Below, piece by piece: positions 25,611 through 36,097 of a stretch of DNA of 64,000 bases. The DNA is from Ligula intestinalis (lineage: Eukaryota; Platyhelminthes; Cestoda; Diphyllobothriidea; Diphyllobothriidae). Location of the stretch: assembly GCA_036362985.1 (NCBI GenBank), contig JAYGXS010000003.1, positions 40,479,091-40,543,090 on the forward strand, in the 5' to 3' direction. Position 1 is the stretch's first letter. Each line of letters starts with the position of its first letter. The translations under genes were made by a program, and so were the position numbers. Below the pieces are notes generated by a model, which saw only the letters and a program-made list of their open reading frames with translations, ran no database searches and had not been told where the DNA came from.

Positions 25611-26019
25611 ATAATGGGTGTAGATACAGTCCTTATTGAACCATTAACCTTTTGTGTCGCAGAAGCAAGACACTTTCTCCGTTAGGTTCCCCATTTTTAT
25701 GTTTATAAAAGAAGCCAGAAAAGATATCAGAAAGGTATTTATCGCAACCGTTTCTGTATGTCATTAACTTCTCAGTCCTTCTGTTTGTCGCCATAGTATT
25801 CAAGGAAAATCAGTCGTTGCCCTCTTGGTCGGGTTTTATTTGTCCATCATGCAAGCGCCATAGTCGGGCAGCCGTCGCGTGATTTGGAGTCTCCTTAAGG
25901 TCGCATATAACCTGGCAGCGCGCGTACGCGTGTGCGTGGCTCTCTGTGCCTACGCGCTTTCGTATGTTGGGGTTTATTTGTCAACCTGACACCATGATGA
26001 CAAGAGTGTTAATTCGTGT

Positions 26020-27480
26020 TCTGTGCCCTTCCTAGCCAGATCAAGCCAAACAATTCTCCAGGGCTGGATGGGACCCCTGAAGTGTTAACTAAAAACGATC
26101 GACCGAATTATCATTGCCTCCTTCATCTCTGTTCGCGCTGTCAAGGAGAACAGGCAGCTTGCCTTCGCAGTGGGGGTAGCAAGGTGGTAGAAAGTTAGCA
26201 GCAGATAGCTTTAGGCCAATAAGCTTGACTTGCCTTTTCTGCAAAACAAGGAAAGTCCTTGTAAAACGTGCTAAGCTAAGATTTTGCGATGAAAATGACG
26301 TCTTACAGAAGTTGCAGCATGGTTTTTGGCGGGGTGCCCCTGCCTTCCGAATTTGCTGACTTCTCTGTCAGTCTGCACCAGAGTTTTAAACGAGGGCTTC
26401 AAAATAAATGCAGTACATATCGATTTCAGTAAAACCTTCGACAGCGTGCCCCAGCAAGGACTTTTACATAAACTGACCATCCTTGGCTTCAGGGGCAAAC
26501 TTCTGAACTGGATCAGGGTATTTGTGGTCAGTTGAAAACAACGCATTTGTATCTGGGAGGAGAAATACAACTTGGCGAATATGGATGGGGGCGTTTCTTA
26601 AAACTCCGTTCTCGGTTCTTTACTTTGTATCCTTTTTGTTAATGACAACCTCCAAGAACTGGACTGCGATAAGATCGTGTTTACCGACGACCTTAAGCTC
26701 TGACATGTTAGCAAGGGCCCGACCGATCAAAAGGCCCTGCAGGATAATATTGACAGACTTCAGAAAGTGGTTTCAGAGATGGCTCTTAGATTTCAAATGC
26801 AAAAGTGTACCATCCGCCGCCTACGTTCAACGAATTACCTTATAACTGACAATATAAGAGCACATTACCTGAACAACACGTAAATTCCTGCAGAATCTTC
26901 GCAGAAAGCCCTCGGAATTTGGATGCAGGGCAATCCGAAGTAATCATTGCAATGTATGAAGGCTGCAAACAAAGCTAAGGGGGTGCTGCGTGCTAGCAAA
27001 TAGGCGCTCGTAGCTTTTGACAGAGATATCTTTGAAAAACTGTATGGCACCTTTTGTTCGATCTCATCTAAAGCATGTCATACAGGAAATGAGACCTTGG
27101 CTCGCAACAGACAAAATATGCCGCGAAAATGTGCAGTATCGTCCAAGAAATCTAGTAAGAGGTCTAAAACACCACTCTCACATGGTGGAATGCCTAAATT
27201 TATTCCCTCTGTAAAACAGGCAGCAAAAGGGTATTTTATGTTGGTTAACAAGATACTGCATGGCCTTGAACAATGCTTGCACTTTGAGGAAATGTTTCAG
27301 TTCCCCTTCTTATCTTATCTCCGTGGCCACAATGAAGCCGCACATAAAAATGTCTAAGCTTAAGCTCCGCTCTGGATTCTCCATGCAACGGCTAACAGAA
27401 CAATGGAGTTACCTCCCACAATCAGTCTTGGATATGACGTCCCTATGCGTCCTGCCTTACCCTACGACCGCCTGAACTTT
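26020..27480 (+). pseudogene. CR1-like LINE reverse transcriptase, decayed
   Basis: Pieces in order: KPNNSPGLDGTP (RT motif 0/1), FKINAVHIDFSKTFDSVPQ (motif A; Ala of the usual FSKAFD changed to Thr), LHKLTILGFRGKLLNWI, then the C-terminal LYGTF-like MAPFVRSHLKHVIQ, NVQYRPRNLVRGLKH, ILHGLEQCLHFEEMFQ and LRGHN. The FADD motif region is disrupted, and many stops and frameshifts show the element is dead. Confidence 0.75.
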
Positions 27481-27889
27481 AATTTATGCTATACAAACTC
27501 CAGAAAAGAGGTGTTTGTAAAACCAATGCTACTCACAGTTTGGGAATACTATCTTAAAAGGGACAATTCAGTAACAAGTCAGCGATAGCAAGCATCTTCA
27601 GGCCACCCACGCTGTCACGAGACGATGACATACTGCATCCTCACGCCTCCCAACAAAACACGAGAAAAGGACGACGGGACGGCATGAACTAATTTTCCTT
27701 CCCCTTTCCCCTCCGCGCACTCTTTCTCTTTTCTGGTCCACGATTAAAACTGGAATCTGACCCCTCTGATCCCTTAACACGTCTCCCTCTTTTCTCCCTA
27801 ATTACCACAGATTGGTTGCTTAAACTTTCGTTTACTCTACCATCCCTTATAATATTGTACTTGCCTGATAATGAATTAATCTAAAACGT

Positions 27890-28360
27890 TCCTAACTTGG
27901 CTTGCAGAATGTATTTGGTTGGTCTAACTGTAATAGCCATTGTCGTGCTGATAAACAACGATTTAGAGTCAGTACACTTTCGCGCAATGGTACATCGAAG
28001 CCGGCGCTTAAACGCATCGGCGATATCATCACCCTTGGAAGGGAGAAAGATACTTACCATCTTTTTGGCATGCATATGTCGGGAGGGCATTTTGTCAGTC
28101 ATTGTGATACTTATCAATATATTTTTTGTTCGGATAGCCCTTTTCAAGAAACACTTTCTTCAGGACACTGAGCTCTTCATCCATCGAACAGATACTAGCG
28201 ACTCTATTGAACAGGCACAACAACAAGTTTCGTCTTCTCCGAATTTTAACTCAACTGAGAAAGTGCATGTGCTGTCCTTTCAAGGTGATTTTCCGATATA
28301 TGAACCTCTGAATGGAATCATCTGCCCACCTGCCCAGAAGATTATCGAAGAAAACTAGTG
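27890..28360 (-). pseudogene. PLE fragment of the YVDD lineage (element D)
   Basis: The minus strand gives a degraded version of the RT/thumb segment, then LPSKGDDIADAFKRRLRCTI, matching LPFKGDNVSNTIKRRLRCTI of the element at 50-53 kb. Two or more stops interrupt it. Longer open frames on the opposite strand are shadows. Confidence 0.65.
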
Positions 28361-28670
28361 TGGCATTCTTCCTTGTCTCCTCCCCTTCTCTCGCAGCAGC
28401 GCATGCTCTATTTACCTATTAATTTTCAACGTTCTGGGTCGAGACTTAACTATACAGTTTTTTTTACTTTGTTAATAGGCAATGACCGTATTCAGTTGAA
28501 TAAGAGGTCACTAAATTATATGACGACATTAAATCCCGCAAACCCAGTTGCCTTTGACTTGTTCAAAGGCAGAGGGGACTGGGATGATGATTTCCTAATA
28601 ATCACCCATTTTTAACCGTTAGTCATCACCCATAGATCATTATTGCCAACAACCGGCGGGTAAATGAACC

Positions 28671-28760
28671 CGTGGCACGATGGTTAGAACACTAGCGTTT
28701 AGCCAAACTGTCACACGTTCTAGTCTGCAGTGTTGCAACACCTGGGGTTCACTTACTGTC
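28671..28760 (+). repeat. tRNA-derived SINE-like sequence
   Basis: A-box-like TGGCACGATGG at 28673-28683 and B-box-like CGTTCTAGTCT at 28716-28727, about 43 bp apart as in a Pol III tRNA-type promoter. No cloverleaf folds cleanly, so this is a SINE head or tRNA relic and not a functional tRNA. Confidence 0.45.
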
Positions 28761-28920
28761 GCCAGCTTGTTTCCCTTCGTGTTAACGGAGCTCATGTACT
28801 AAAGGTGCCTTAAAGGAGAACAGTTGAAACATGAATGAATGAGAAGGTTCACGATCCAGGTATTTGCATGGATGAGGAATAAGACATACGTCTGAGCACC
28901 AGATCAATTAATTTATTGTT

Positions 28921-28956
28921 CTGAGCTTTCGAACTCTTACAGGAGTCCATCTTCAG
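28921..28956 (-). ncRNA. Hammerhead-like motif, inverted end of PLE E
   Basis: Minus strand: CTGAAGA, hairpin GGACTC / GAGTTC (6 bp with one G-U), GAAA, GCTCAG. Confidence 0.5.
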
Positions 28957-29605
28957 AGATGAGAAGTAGCAACCAAAATACGGGTAATTACAGTGACCAT
29001 AGGCCAATCAACTGTCAAAAATCATGAAGTTGTCAAAGTGTTAGAAACAGCAATCAAAAAGGATGGAGGAGAAGAGCAATTAGCTGTCAGTGGAGTCGGG
29101 CGGCCATTATAGTGGTGTAAACTAATAAGCTGTCCGTGGAGCAGGAGGTCATGAACAGCAATTAGTGTGGTGCCTTGTCACCCGGTAGAGGGTCCTAACA
29201 ACGCTGTCTCCACCTAAAAAGCTGAATGGCTGACGCTTAAGGCATGGTACTCAGATGCAAACTCTGTCAACAGGCATGTAGACCTGCCCGAGGTCTACAA
29301 AGTATTGCGCCATTATGTGGAAAACAGGTAGAACAAATCCAAACCGAACGTAAGAATGGCAAGCATAGAGGACCGCACAAAGAACCGACCGGAAGAGGAG
29401 GCAGGGTTGTCAGAACCCTCTATCGGGTGACAAGGCGCCACACTTATTGCTGTTAATGGCCCCTGCTCCACTGACAGCTAATTGCCCTTCTCCCCCATCT
29501 TTTTTGATTGCTGTTTCTATCACCTTGGCAACCTGATGATTTCTGACATTTGATTGGCCTATGGGCACTGTAATTGCCTGTCTTTTTGGTTGCTACTTCT
29601 AATCT

Positions 29606-29641
29606 CTGAAGATGGACTCCTGTAAGAGTTCGAAAGCTCAG
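29606..29641 (+). ncRNA. Hammerhead-like motif, 3' end of PLE E
   Basis: CTGAAGA, hairpin GGACTC / GAGTTC, GAAA, GCTCAG, then AATAATAAAT. The core matches the CUGANGA...GAAA consensus exactly. Confidence 0.52.
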
Positions 29642-29660
29642 AATAATAAATCAGATAAAA

Positions 29661-30600
29661 TATGGTTTGCAGTCAATCAAACTTCCTGGATTTGCGGTTT
29701 CAGGGACAAAAGGGTTATGCAGCGTAAGTTGTTAAACAAGTAGTGTCCTTAACTTTTCGTTTACCTTCTCATCACGCAGAATATATGAGGTGCCTATTTT
29801 AAACCTACGTATGTATACCTAATGTGTGAGCAATGGACGGGATTGTGCATGCAAAATGACCGTGTATCTTTCTGGAGGATGTACGATCACAATCTACTTG
29901 GTTTGGAAGAAGAACGAGAAATTTGTCTTACGCCTTGAAGTGTCTTGTCTTGTAGATGCTGTTAGATAAACAAACGCCATGATAACTTTCCGCTTTTTTC
30001 AGACTTAAGGTGATATTAAGCCTGAATATCCCTAAAAACGACACTGTATTTATCAAGAGTCATGTCAAAATAGATGATTATTGGTACCACGGAGAAGGAG
30101 GAGCTTACACCTAGAAGTCATGAGGCTCTAGAAGTGGACCAGGAGCCAACTGCTCTGGATGCCAGGAGCACGCAGCTCATTTAACTCATTCGTCAGAAGC
30201 TGGATGTGGTAGACCTTGATCTTCCCCTTTTTCGAGGCTATGATTCAAGGTTTGTCCCGCATTCCAACAGATGATCATACGCTGAGGCAGTTACAGGTAA
30301 CTGGCAGCTTATTCAGTGATTAGGCCTTTTTTTATTTACTTGTGGACGAGAAATGCTGGTTGTTACTAGGATAGGGAGGGGGGTTGAGGTGGGGCTGTGC
30401 TATTTAGTAAGTTTTCAGTCGAAAAATCCACCCGTGTCCTATATGATGTGCTCACAACCCTGCCACGGGATGACATTTAGGCATGCAAATACCGGAGGAC
30501 ATTCTACCCCCAGTTCACAATCCACGCCAAGTGACTTCGCCTTATGGGCATATCACAGCGTGGGATATATGTGTCGACTTTGACAATTGGTAGCTTCAGT
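29661..30600. other. Unassigned spacer
   Basis: No motif recognised. The part 30085-30300 looks like decayed coding sequence on the + strand (ELTPRSHEALEVDQE...) but has stops and no family I can name. Confidence 0.35.
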
Positions 30601-30720
30601 TACGGTGACGTGAATCCCGTGTCAGTAGGTTCTACAGGGGAGGGGGTGTAAACCTTACGATGACGCGAATCCCACAGCGATAGGTTCTGCAGGTGGGAGG
30701 GGGGAGGGGGTGTTACCGTT
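30601..30720 (+). repeat. Two-copy ~60-bp tandem repeat, G-rich
   Basis: GTGACGTGAATCCCGTG...GGAGGGGGTGT is followed by GATGACGCGAATCCCACAG...GGAGGGGGTGT: two diverged units, each ending in a G-rich run. Confidence 0.6.
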
Positions 30721-31726
30721 TAGATTGTGGGCCACGTGTCCTCGAGGATGCACAATAATTTAAGTTCATCTTGGCCGAGCACGGGTAGCCTGCTGTTCTT
30801 TCAGGTAGCATCCGCGTTAGTGTGTGTCTGACCATCGGTTTCGATGATATCAACCAAGTGCACCAACAGGACGGTACAGAAGGTGACGACCTCACGGTTA
30901 AGATTAAAGTGATGGAGGACGTAATTAGCGGCTCCACACTCTTCACATTCTCCCGGATACTCGAAGACTAAACGGTGTCCGGCGTGGGCTGCTGTATCAA
31001 ATGAAAGCCAATCTACCACCTAAATTAGCCTTAAGGACATTAGATTTTGCGTGAGTGCTACTGTGCTATCTATCATCAATCACCTATAGTAGGTGTCTGG
31101 CCAGACTTACGTAAACCACGACTGGTACTGCTTACTTCTTATGCAACAAACTAGGTTGTAGCTAAGTGATAGTACTTGTTGGTACTGGAACTGACAGTTT
31201 TGCAAGTCAGAAGTGACGCTGATATAGCCAACGCTAGGGTTCATATCCCCTTGGTCTCAAGAGAGAGTGTGAATCTGGGTTTAACTATTTCGGGTAAGTG
31301 CATGCTTGGGGTCTTGAGCAAGGCTGCGTTTGTCATGGTTTGCGCACTCTCATCTCTATCCATGGAACTGTACGCACTAAGAAGATGCCGATATAGCTAC
31401 ATGCCTATGCTCGAAGTGCTAATTCAAGTAATCGTGCTTTCTAAGGCCAGTGCTTAGTAAACTATTAGTACTGCCTGTGTATGCTTTTTAAGGAAGCACA
31501 CCCAGTAGGCACTCTCAATCTGTTGGATGTTATACGAATTAGTATTTGGACAATAATATAGCATTTTCAGATTAGTGATTAAAGTCAACTCTGGGCTAAT
31601 ATTTTGCATGTCAGTAATGAGTGTAGTAGACCTTGTGCTAACTCTGACGCTACTATTATTCAGAGGTCAGACCATCATCTTTCTAACTAGGTGGGCTACA
31701 AGTACCGGTAATAGAGAACAACAGTG
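30713..31726 (+). repeat. Long unclassified repeat R1, copy A, left part
   Basis: Inverted counterpart of 38150-39720, with shared stretches such as CCAACGCTAGGG, CATATCCCCTTGGTCTC and GAGAACAACAGTGTTG. It is interrupted at 31727 by PLE F; the remainder of copy A resumes at 35409. No protein domain is seen. It could be an LTR or a large non-autonomous element. Confidence 0.7.
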
Positions 31727-31775
31727 TTGGTAAAGGAGACATATGGTCGAACACTGGAACAAAATTTATTTTTTC

Positions 31776-31811
31776 CTGAGCTTTCGAGCTCATACAAGAG
31801 CCCATCGTCAG
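31776..31811 (-). ncRNA. Hammerhead-like motif, 3' repeat of PLE F
   Basis: Minus strand: CTGACGA, hairpin GGGCTC / GAGCTC (one G-U), GAAA, GCTCAGG, then AATAAA. Confidence 0.5.
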
Positions 31812-32128
31812 AGGTGGAGAAACAGCAACAAATGTTGATCTACTTGGGGCGTGTGTACAATAACTAAATTTTTAAACGTGTAGAAAGTCAATAATTGTGT
31901 GTGCTGCCGACTTGCCACTGAGGGCTGTGCTAGCCAGTGCAAGTAGGCAAGACCGACAAGTTGTGTGGAAATATTTACAGAAATAGAATCGGCAACAAAA
32001 CAAGTAATAGTTATGGTGGGAGGGATGAGAAATTGAAAAAGTCATAGGAGAAGGAAAGGAGGATGAGAAGCGAGGGATTATGTAGGCTTGGGCGCCAAAT
32101 GGCCACGTCAGCATCGAAATTGGGCTGA

Positions 32129-33652
32129 TTATGGAGGATTTTGGGCCAATTGATTACGACAGGCGTCTGGATGTGATCGTTTGCAATGGCGTAAGGCCCT
32201 GTACGCTGGCGCCAATTCGACACATCTGTTGACCGAATTCTCATCCGTGGACCAGGCTTCGATAAATTCTCTGCTCGTCTTGTTTCCCGCGTGGGCGAGT
32301 ACCTTGACGGCAGCGAAGATGAACTCATGGCCTGTTTCGTAGGTGTGAGTTGCAACTTGTGATGATTCGTCGCCTATTCGCACGGCCTGCTTGTGTTCAC
32401 GCATACGCGATCCGAGCATGCGTTCCGTTTGACCTGTATAATTACAGGGACAGTTTAGGCAAGGGATACGATATACTATACCAGATTGTTCATTCTGCGT
32501 AAGCCGGTCTTTTATTTTCATCACTCTGCTGCGCATTGTAACTTTGGGTCTGTGTGCAATTCCAACACCTAGTCCCGCAGCAATACGCTCAGTCGCTTCT
32601 GAGACGTCTTTTAAGTATGGCAGCGCCTGCCATATCTTCGGTGGTTCTTCTGTTTGGATCCTCCGGGGCCGAACGCGTCGGCATCGGTTTATAAATGCTT
32701 TTGGATAACCGTTCCGCATGAACTGGTCATGGAGACATCTGGCCTCGCGAGCCTTTTCCTCTAGTTTACTACAGTGGATCTGGATCCGTTTGAAGAGTGT
32801 TTTTACACAGCTCCGTTTGTGAGCAACTGGATGGTTACTGTGAAAACTTAGGAGTTGTGTTGTGTTCATCGCCTTCCTGTAAACCGTCGTCTCGAATTCA
32901 CCATTGGGTGTTCTCTTGACGAGGACACCAAGGAAAGGCAGCTGCTGCTCTTTTTCTTCTTCCCGTGTAAATTTTATATCAGGAAATATTCCATTGAGCA
33001 AGTCATGGAAGTTTTGCAGCATGTTTCTCTTGATGATGACAAACGTGTCATCGATGTAGTGGCGCCAAAAGACAGGCTCATGTTGGGCGAAGGCGATGTT
33101 TTCTAGTTCCTGTAGAACCAGTTCTGCCACTAAGCCAGAGATCGGGGAGCTCATTGGAGTTCCTTTTATCTGTTCGTACGTTTTTCCAGCAAAGGTAAAG
33201 TAAGTTTTCTGGCAGAATTCGAATAACCTCATAAGGTGTTCGATTTTTAAAGGGCTTTGGGCCTCATCATATGCCTCTTCAAGTCTCTTCTGTAAGATAT
33301 TGTGCGCCAGTTTTGGCGGTATGGATGTGAACAATGAAGTCACGTCGAAAGAGACCATTATTTCGTCTGATTGAATCGTCCGACCTCGGAGGTCCTCGAG
33401 GAATCGAGAGGCTGATTGAACTGAGGTAATCGAGTTGCCTTGGAGGAATTTAAGTTTTCGATACATCCACTTTGCCAAGTTATAGGTTGGGCTGCCTTTA
33501 AGGGCAACGATTGGCCGAAGTGGGACATTCGGTTTGTGGATTTTTGGAAGTCCATAAAATCGCGCCAGAGCTGTATCCGTTACTTTCATTTGGCGCCACT
33601 CATTCATCGTGATCACATTATTGCGCCTGTATTCTCTGAGAAGTTTAGTCAA
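32129..33652 (-). CDS. PLE reverse transcriptase-GIY-YIG endonuclease ORF (element F), N-terminus cut by stops
   Basis: An open frame of 507 codons. Penelope RTs copy element RNA, and the fused GIY-YIG nuclease nicks the target. Visible landmarks: YGLPKIHKP (33-41), LRPIVALKGSPTY (45-57), motif A SFDVTSLFT (101-109), GTPMSSP (164-170), motif C YIDD (199-202), LPFLGVLVKRT (238-248), NGYPKAFINRC (314-324), GIVY (391-394), Cys 398/401, NYTGQT (404-409), EH (419-420) and the REFIEAW Glu (~465). The upstream N-terminal domain is in the same frame but separated by stops, so full-length protein is unlikely. Catalytic residues of both domains look intact. Confidence 0.85.
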   Translation of the reverse strand: MTKLLREYRRNNVITMNEWRQMKVTDTALARFYGLPKIHKPNVPLRPIVALKGSPTYNLAKWMYRKLKFLQGNSITSVQSASRFLEDLRGRTIQSDEIMVSFDVTSLFTSIPPKLAHNILQKRLEEAYDEAQSPLKIEHLMRLFEFCQKTYFTFAGKTYEQIKGTPMSSPISGLVAELVLQELENIAFAQHEPVFWRHYIDDTFVIIKRNMLQNFHDLLNGIFPDIKFTREEEKEQQLPFLGVLVKRTPNGEFETTVYRKAMNTTQLLSFHSNHPVAHKRSCVKTLFKRIQIHCSKLEEKAREARCLHDQFMRNGYPKAFINRCRRVRPRRIQTEEPPKIWQALPYLKDVSEATERIAAGLGVGIAHRPKVTMRSRVMKIKDRLTQNEQSGIVYRIPCLNCPCNYTGQTERMLGSRMREHKQAVRIGDESSQVATHTYETGHEFIFAAVKVLAHAGNKTSREFIEAWSTDENSVNRCVELAPAYRALRHCKRSHPDACRNQLAQNPP

Positions 33653-33694
33653 TCGGTTGGATAATGCTTTGGCTTGCGAATTGGGTGTTGGTTG

Positions 33695-34514
33695 CTAAAA
33701 TGCTCTGTCGTCAAGAAGAGTCTTAGCTTTGTCGTTATAATCTTGTCGGTTCATCACGACAGTCGACCGTCCCTTATCAGCAGGTAAGATGATAATACTA
33801 TCATCTTTCTGCAGTTCTCTCAAGGCTTTTGACTCACTTTGCGAGATGTAGCTGGCTGGTTTATGAGCCATAAGCAAGGAGGTCACACGTTGTCGTATTT
33901 AATGTTTAGTGTCGTCAGTTGCTTCCGTTCTCACCAACATCGCTTCCACTGTAGCAATTAAGTCAATTGGGTTGGCATCTGCAGTATTTAAACAGACTTC
34001 GTGCTGTAGCATGCGTAATTGCTGCTCTGTTAATTGTTTCGACGAAAAATTGTGGACTGAGTCAGAATTCGTAGTGTCTGCAGGTTTCAATTTATTCAGC
34101 TTTCTTTCCAAAATCTCCCTTTTCTTGGCCTGCCGGTTTCGTGTTAAAGCTGAGATCGTTTTTCCAAGATTCTCGGCAATAAAATCTCCGAAGATCTGGA
34201 AACACTCTCTTTTATCCTCCTCAATCTTGGCCTTGTACTATCTTATGCGTCGGTGGCAGTCATCAATGAGGACTCTCACCATCTGTTTGATGAACCTTTT
34301 GGTAACTTCTCTCCCCATAGCCGTATTCACTGGTGCCTTATATCTGAGGCATCGTGGCGTCAGATCCTGTTAAAGGCACTTGTGAAGGAAGCGTAGCTGT
34401 TCATAGGCTGCTGCTTCTCGTGTGGAGAATAGCTCCCAGCTGCGAGCTATGCGAAGCGCCTCCCGCCCGAATTGTTCACAAATGCGAGAGAATACTCGTA
34501 TTCCAGGAATTTCT
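33695..34514 (-). pseudogene. N-terminal region of PLE F polyprotein, broken by four stops
   Basis: All pieces share one frame with the RT ORF. From N to C: CEQFGREALRIARSWELF, MGREVTKRFIKQMV, LTEQQLRMLQHEVCLNTADANP and LPADKGRSTVVMNRQDY. The last is the conserved DKG segment that precedes the RT fingers in PLEs. The stops are TAA or TAG where C-to-T change from CAA or CAG would suffice. Confidence 0.7.
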
Positions 34515-35408
34515 ATTGGTAAAGGAGACATATGGTCGAACACTGGAACAAAATTTATTTTTTCCTGAGCTTTCGAGCTCTTAAAAGAGCCCATCGTCAG
34601 AGATGGAGAAACAGCAACAAATGTTGAGCTACTTGGGGCGTGTGTACAATAACTAAATTTTTAAACATGTAGAAAGTCAATAATTGTGTGTGCTGCCGAC
34701 TTGCCACTGAGGGCTGTGCTAGCCAGTGCCAGTAGTCAAGACCGACAAGTTTTGCGGCCTGCTTGTATTCACGCATACGCGATCCGAGCATGCGTTCCTT
34801 TTGACCTGTATAATTACAGGGACAGTTTAGGCAAGGGATACGATATACTATACCAGATTGTTCATTCTGCGTAAGCCGGTCTTTTATTTTCATCACTCTG
34901 CTGCGCATTGTAACTTTGGGTCTGTGTGCAATTCCAACACCTAGTCCCGCAGCGATGCGCTCAGTCGCTTCTGAGACGTCTTTTAAGTATGGCAGAGCCT
35001 GCCATATCTTCGGGGGTTCTTCTGTTTGGATCCTCCGGGGACGAACGCGTAGGCATAGGTTTATAAATGCTTTTGAATAACCGTTCCGCATGAACTGGTC
35101 ACGGATATATCTGGCCTCGCGAGCCTTTTCCTCTAGTTAACTACAGTGGATCTGGATCCGTTTGAAGAGTGTTTTTACACAGCTCCGTTTGTGAGCAACT
35201 GGATGGTTACTGTGAAACCTTAGGAGTTGCGTTGTGTTCATCGCCTTCCTGTAAACCGTCGTCTCGAATTCACCATTGGGTGTTCTCTTGACGAGGACAC
35301 CAAGGAAAGGCAGCTGCTGCTCTTTTTCTTCTTCCCGTGTAAATTTTATGTCAGGAAATATTCCATTGAGCAAGTTATGGAAGTTTTGCAGCATGTTTCT
35401 TTTGATGA
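34515..35408 (-). mobile_element. Penelope-like element G, partial copy in tandem with F
   Basis: Minus-strand copy of the 3' part of the same PLE family, from the RT (MAFIIKRNMLQNFHNLLNG, 35418 down) through the endonuclease to the terminal repeat at 34515. Its 3' repeat is directly followed by the N-terminal domain of element F. Part of the endonuclease C-terminus is deleted: coding jumps from REYKQAAKLV into terminal-repeat sequence near 34750. Unit order repeat-body-repeat-partial body is a head-to-tail array. Confidence 0.8.
34565..34600 (-). ncRNA. Hammerhead-like motif, shared repeat between PLE F and G
   Basis: Minus strand: CTGACGA, GGGCTC / GAGCTC hairpin, GAAA, GCTCAGG. Same stem as the copy at 31776-31811 with a changed loop. 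Confidence 0.5.
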
Positions 35409-35830
35409 TGAAAGCCAAGCAAGTCTAAACTAAGAGACTCGACTGTATGAATTAAGGGGTACATTGCTGCATAAACTAGGTAATGAAGTTACAGCCAACT
35501 AGAGTTTAAGGTTAGGTAGCTTGGAATTATGTGTAGCTATTAAAGCAATTTTACTGCTGCTGTTAGGAGAACTAGGTTGTAATCAAAAAATTAAAAATAA
35601 ATCAGCTCACATGCCTCCCAAACTTTCACCCGGACTGATTTTTAAGACAGCCGGCTAAAGTGCACGTCCGCAAGGCAGATACGACTGTCATTAATGACTT
35701 GCAGTGGCAGCGGCTATTTTTTTACTTCTTCTACTAACACTACCACCACTACCAATAACAATAATAATGCTATCGGGAATACTTTAAGTCATAACAACGG
35801 GCTTCGGTTTCAAGACCGTCATCTGGCAAC
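35409..35830 (+). repeat. Repeat R1, copy A, right part
   Basis: GAAAGCCAAGCAAGTCTAAAC through CAGATACGACTGTCA is the inverted counterpart of 37840-38125. Together with 30713-31726 it rebuilds one R1 copy split by elements F and G. About 45 bases of R1 present in copy B are missing at the junction. Confidence 0.72.
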
Positions 35831-35845
35831 ATAAATTGTAATTGG

Positions 35846-35855
35846 NNNNNNNNNN
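35846..35855. other. Assembly gap (10 N)
   Basis: Short run of N beside repeat R1 copy A. Confidence 0.9.
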
Positions 35856-36097
35856 AGGGGGAGGTGCTTATCCCCCAATCTGGTCCAACGTAGGCCATGT
35901 CACGTTCGCGAATTAGCTATTCATGCCAAGATGGTATTTCTTATACGGTAATATTATTTGACTGCTAAGAGCGCTAGTAGTACTGAACGATACCTGTCGA
36001 GCGTTAAGTCAGAGTAGATGCTGATTTGAGTCAGCGCTGAGATTCATGTCAACTGGATTTTCTGCTAGGAGAACTAGGAACCTCTGTTGGATATGCA

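Larger units (their letters stand above)
28905..29660 (+). mobile_element. Penelope-like element E, severely 5'-truncated with inverted terminal repeat
   Basis: The right part 29231-29660 (+) carries the last residues of the endonuclease (KAWYSDANSVNRHVDLPEVY) and the 3' terminal repeat. The left part 28905-29215 is the same terminal repeat inverted, so the element is essentially two opposed ends around a short stub of coding sequence. Confidence 0.75.
31727..34514 (-). mobile_element. Penelope-like element F, nearly complete
   Basis: The body runs on the minus strand with a direct terminal repeat at each side: 31727-31960 recurs at 34519-34740 in the same orientation, the tandem arrangement typical of Penelope elements. 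The coding region stays in one frame from about 34514 to 32129, interrupted only by single stop codons at 34370-34372 (TAA), about 34238 (TAG), 33899-33901 (TAA) and 33695-33697 (TAG). It is inserted inside repeat R1. Confidence 0.85.

Noticed and set aside
27897..28358. 153-residue + strand frame with apparent membrane segments
   Set aside because: The opposite strand matches a PLE thumb/endonuclease linker (KRRLRCTI etc.), so the + strand frame is its shadow.
28671..28760. Functional tRNA gene
   Set aside because: Promoter boxes are present but acceptor and anticodon stems do not pair well, so it is annotated as SINE-like only.
30085..30300. Possible retroelement gag-like coding remnant
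   Set aside because: Short, with stops, and I cannot tie it to a family.
33695..34372. Four in-frame TAA/TAG codons at places where Gln fits, hinting at a stop-to-Gln genetic code
   Set aside because: The two long RT frames (507 and 494 codons) contain none of these codons internally and end on ordinary stops, and the HHAT-like exons contain none either. Decay by C-to-T change is simpler.
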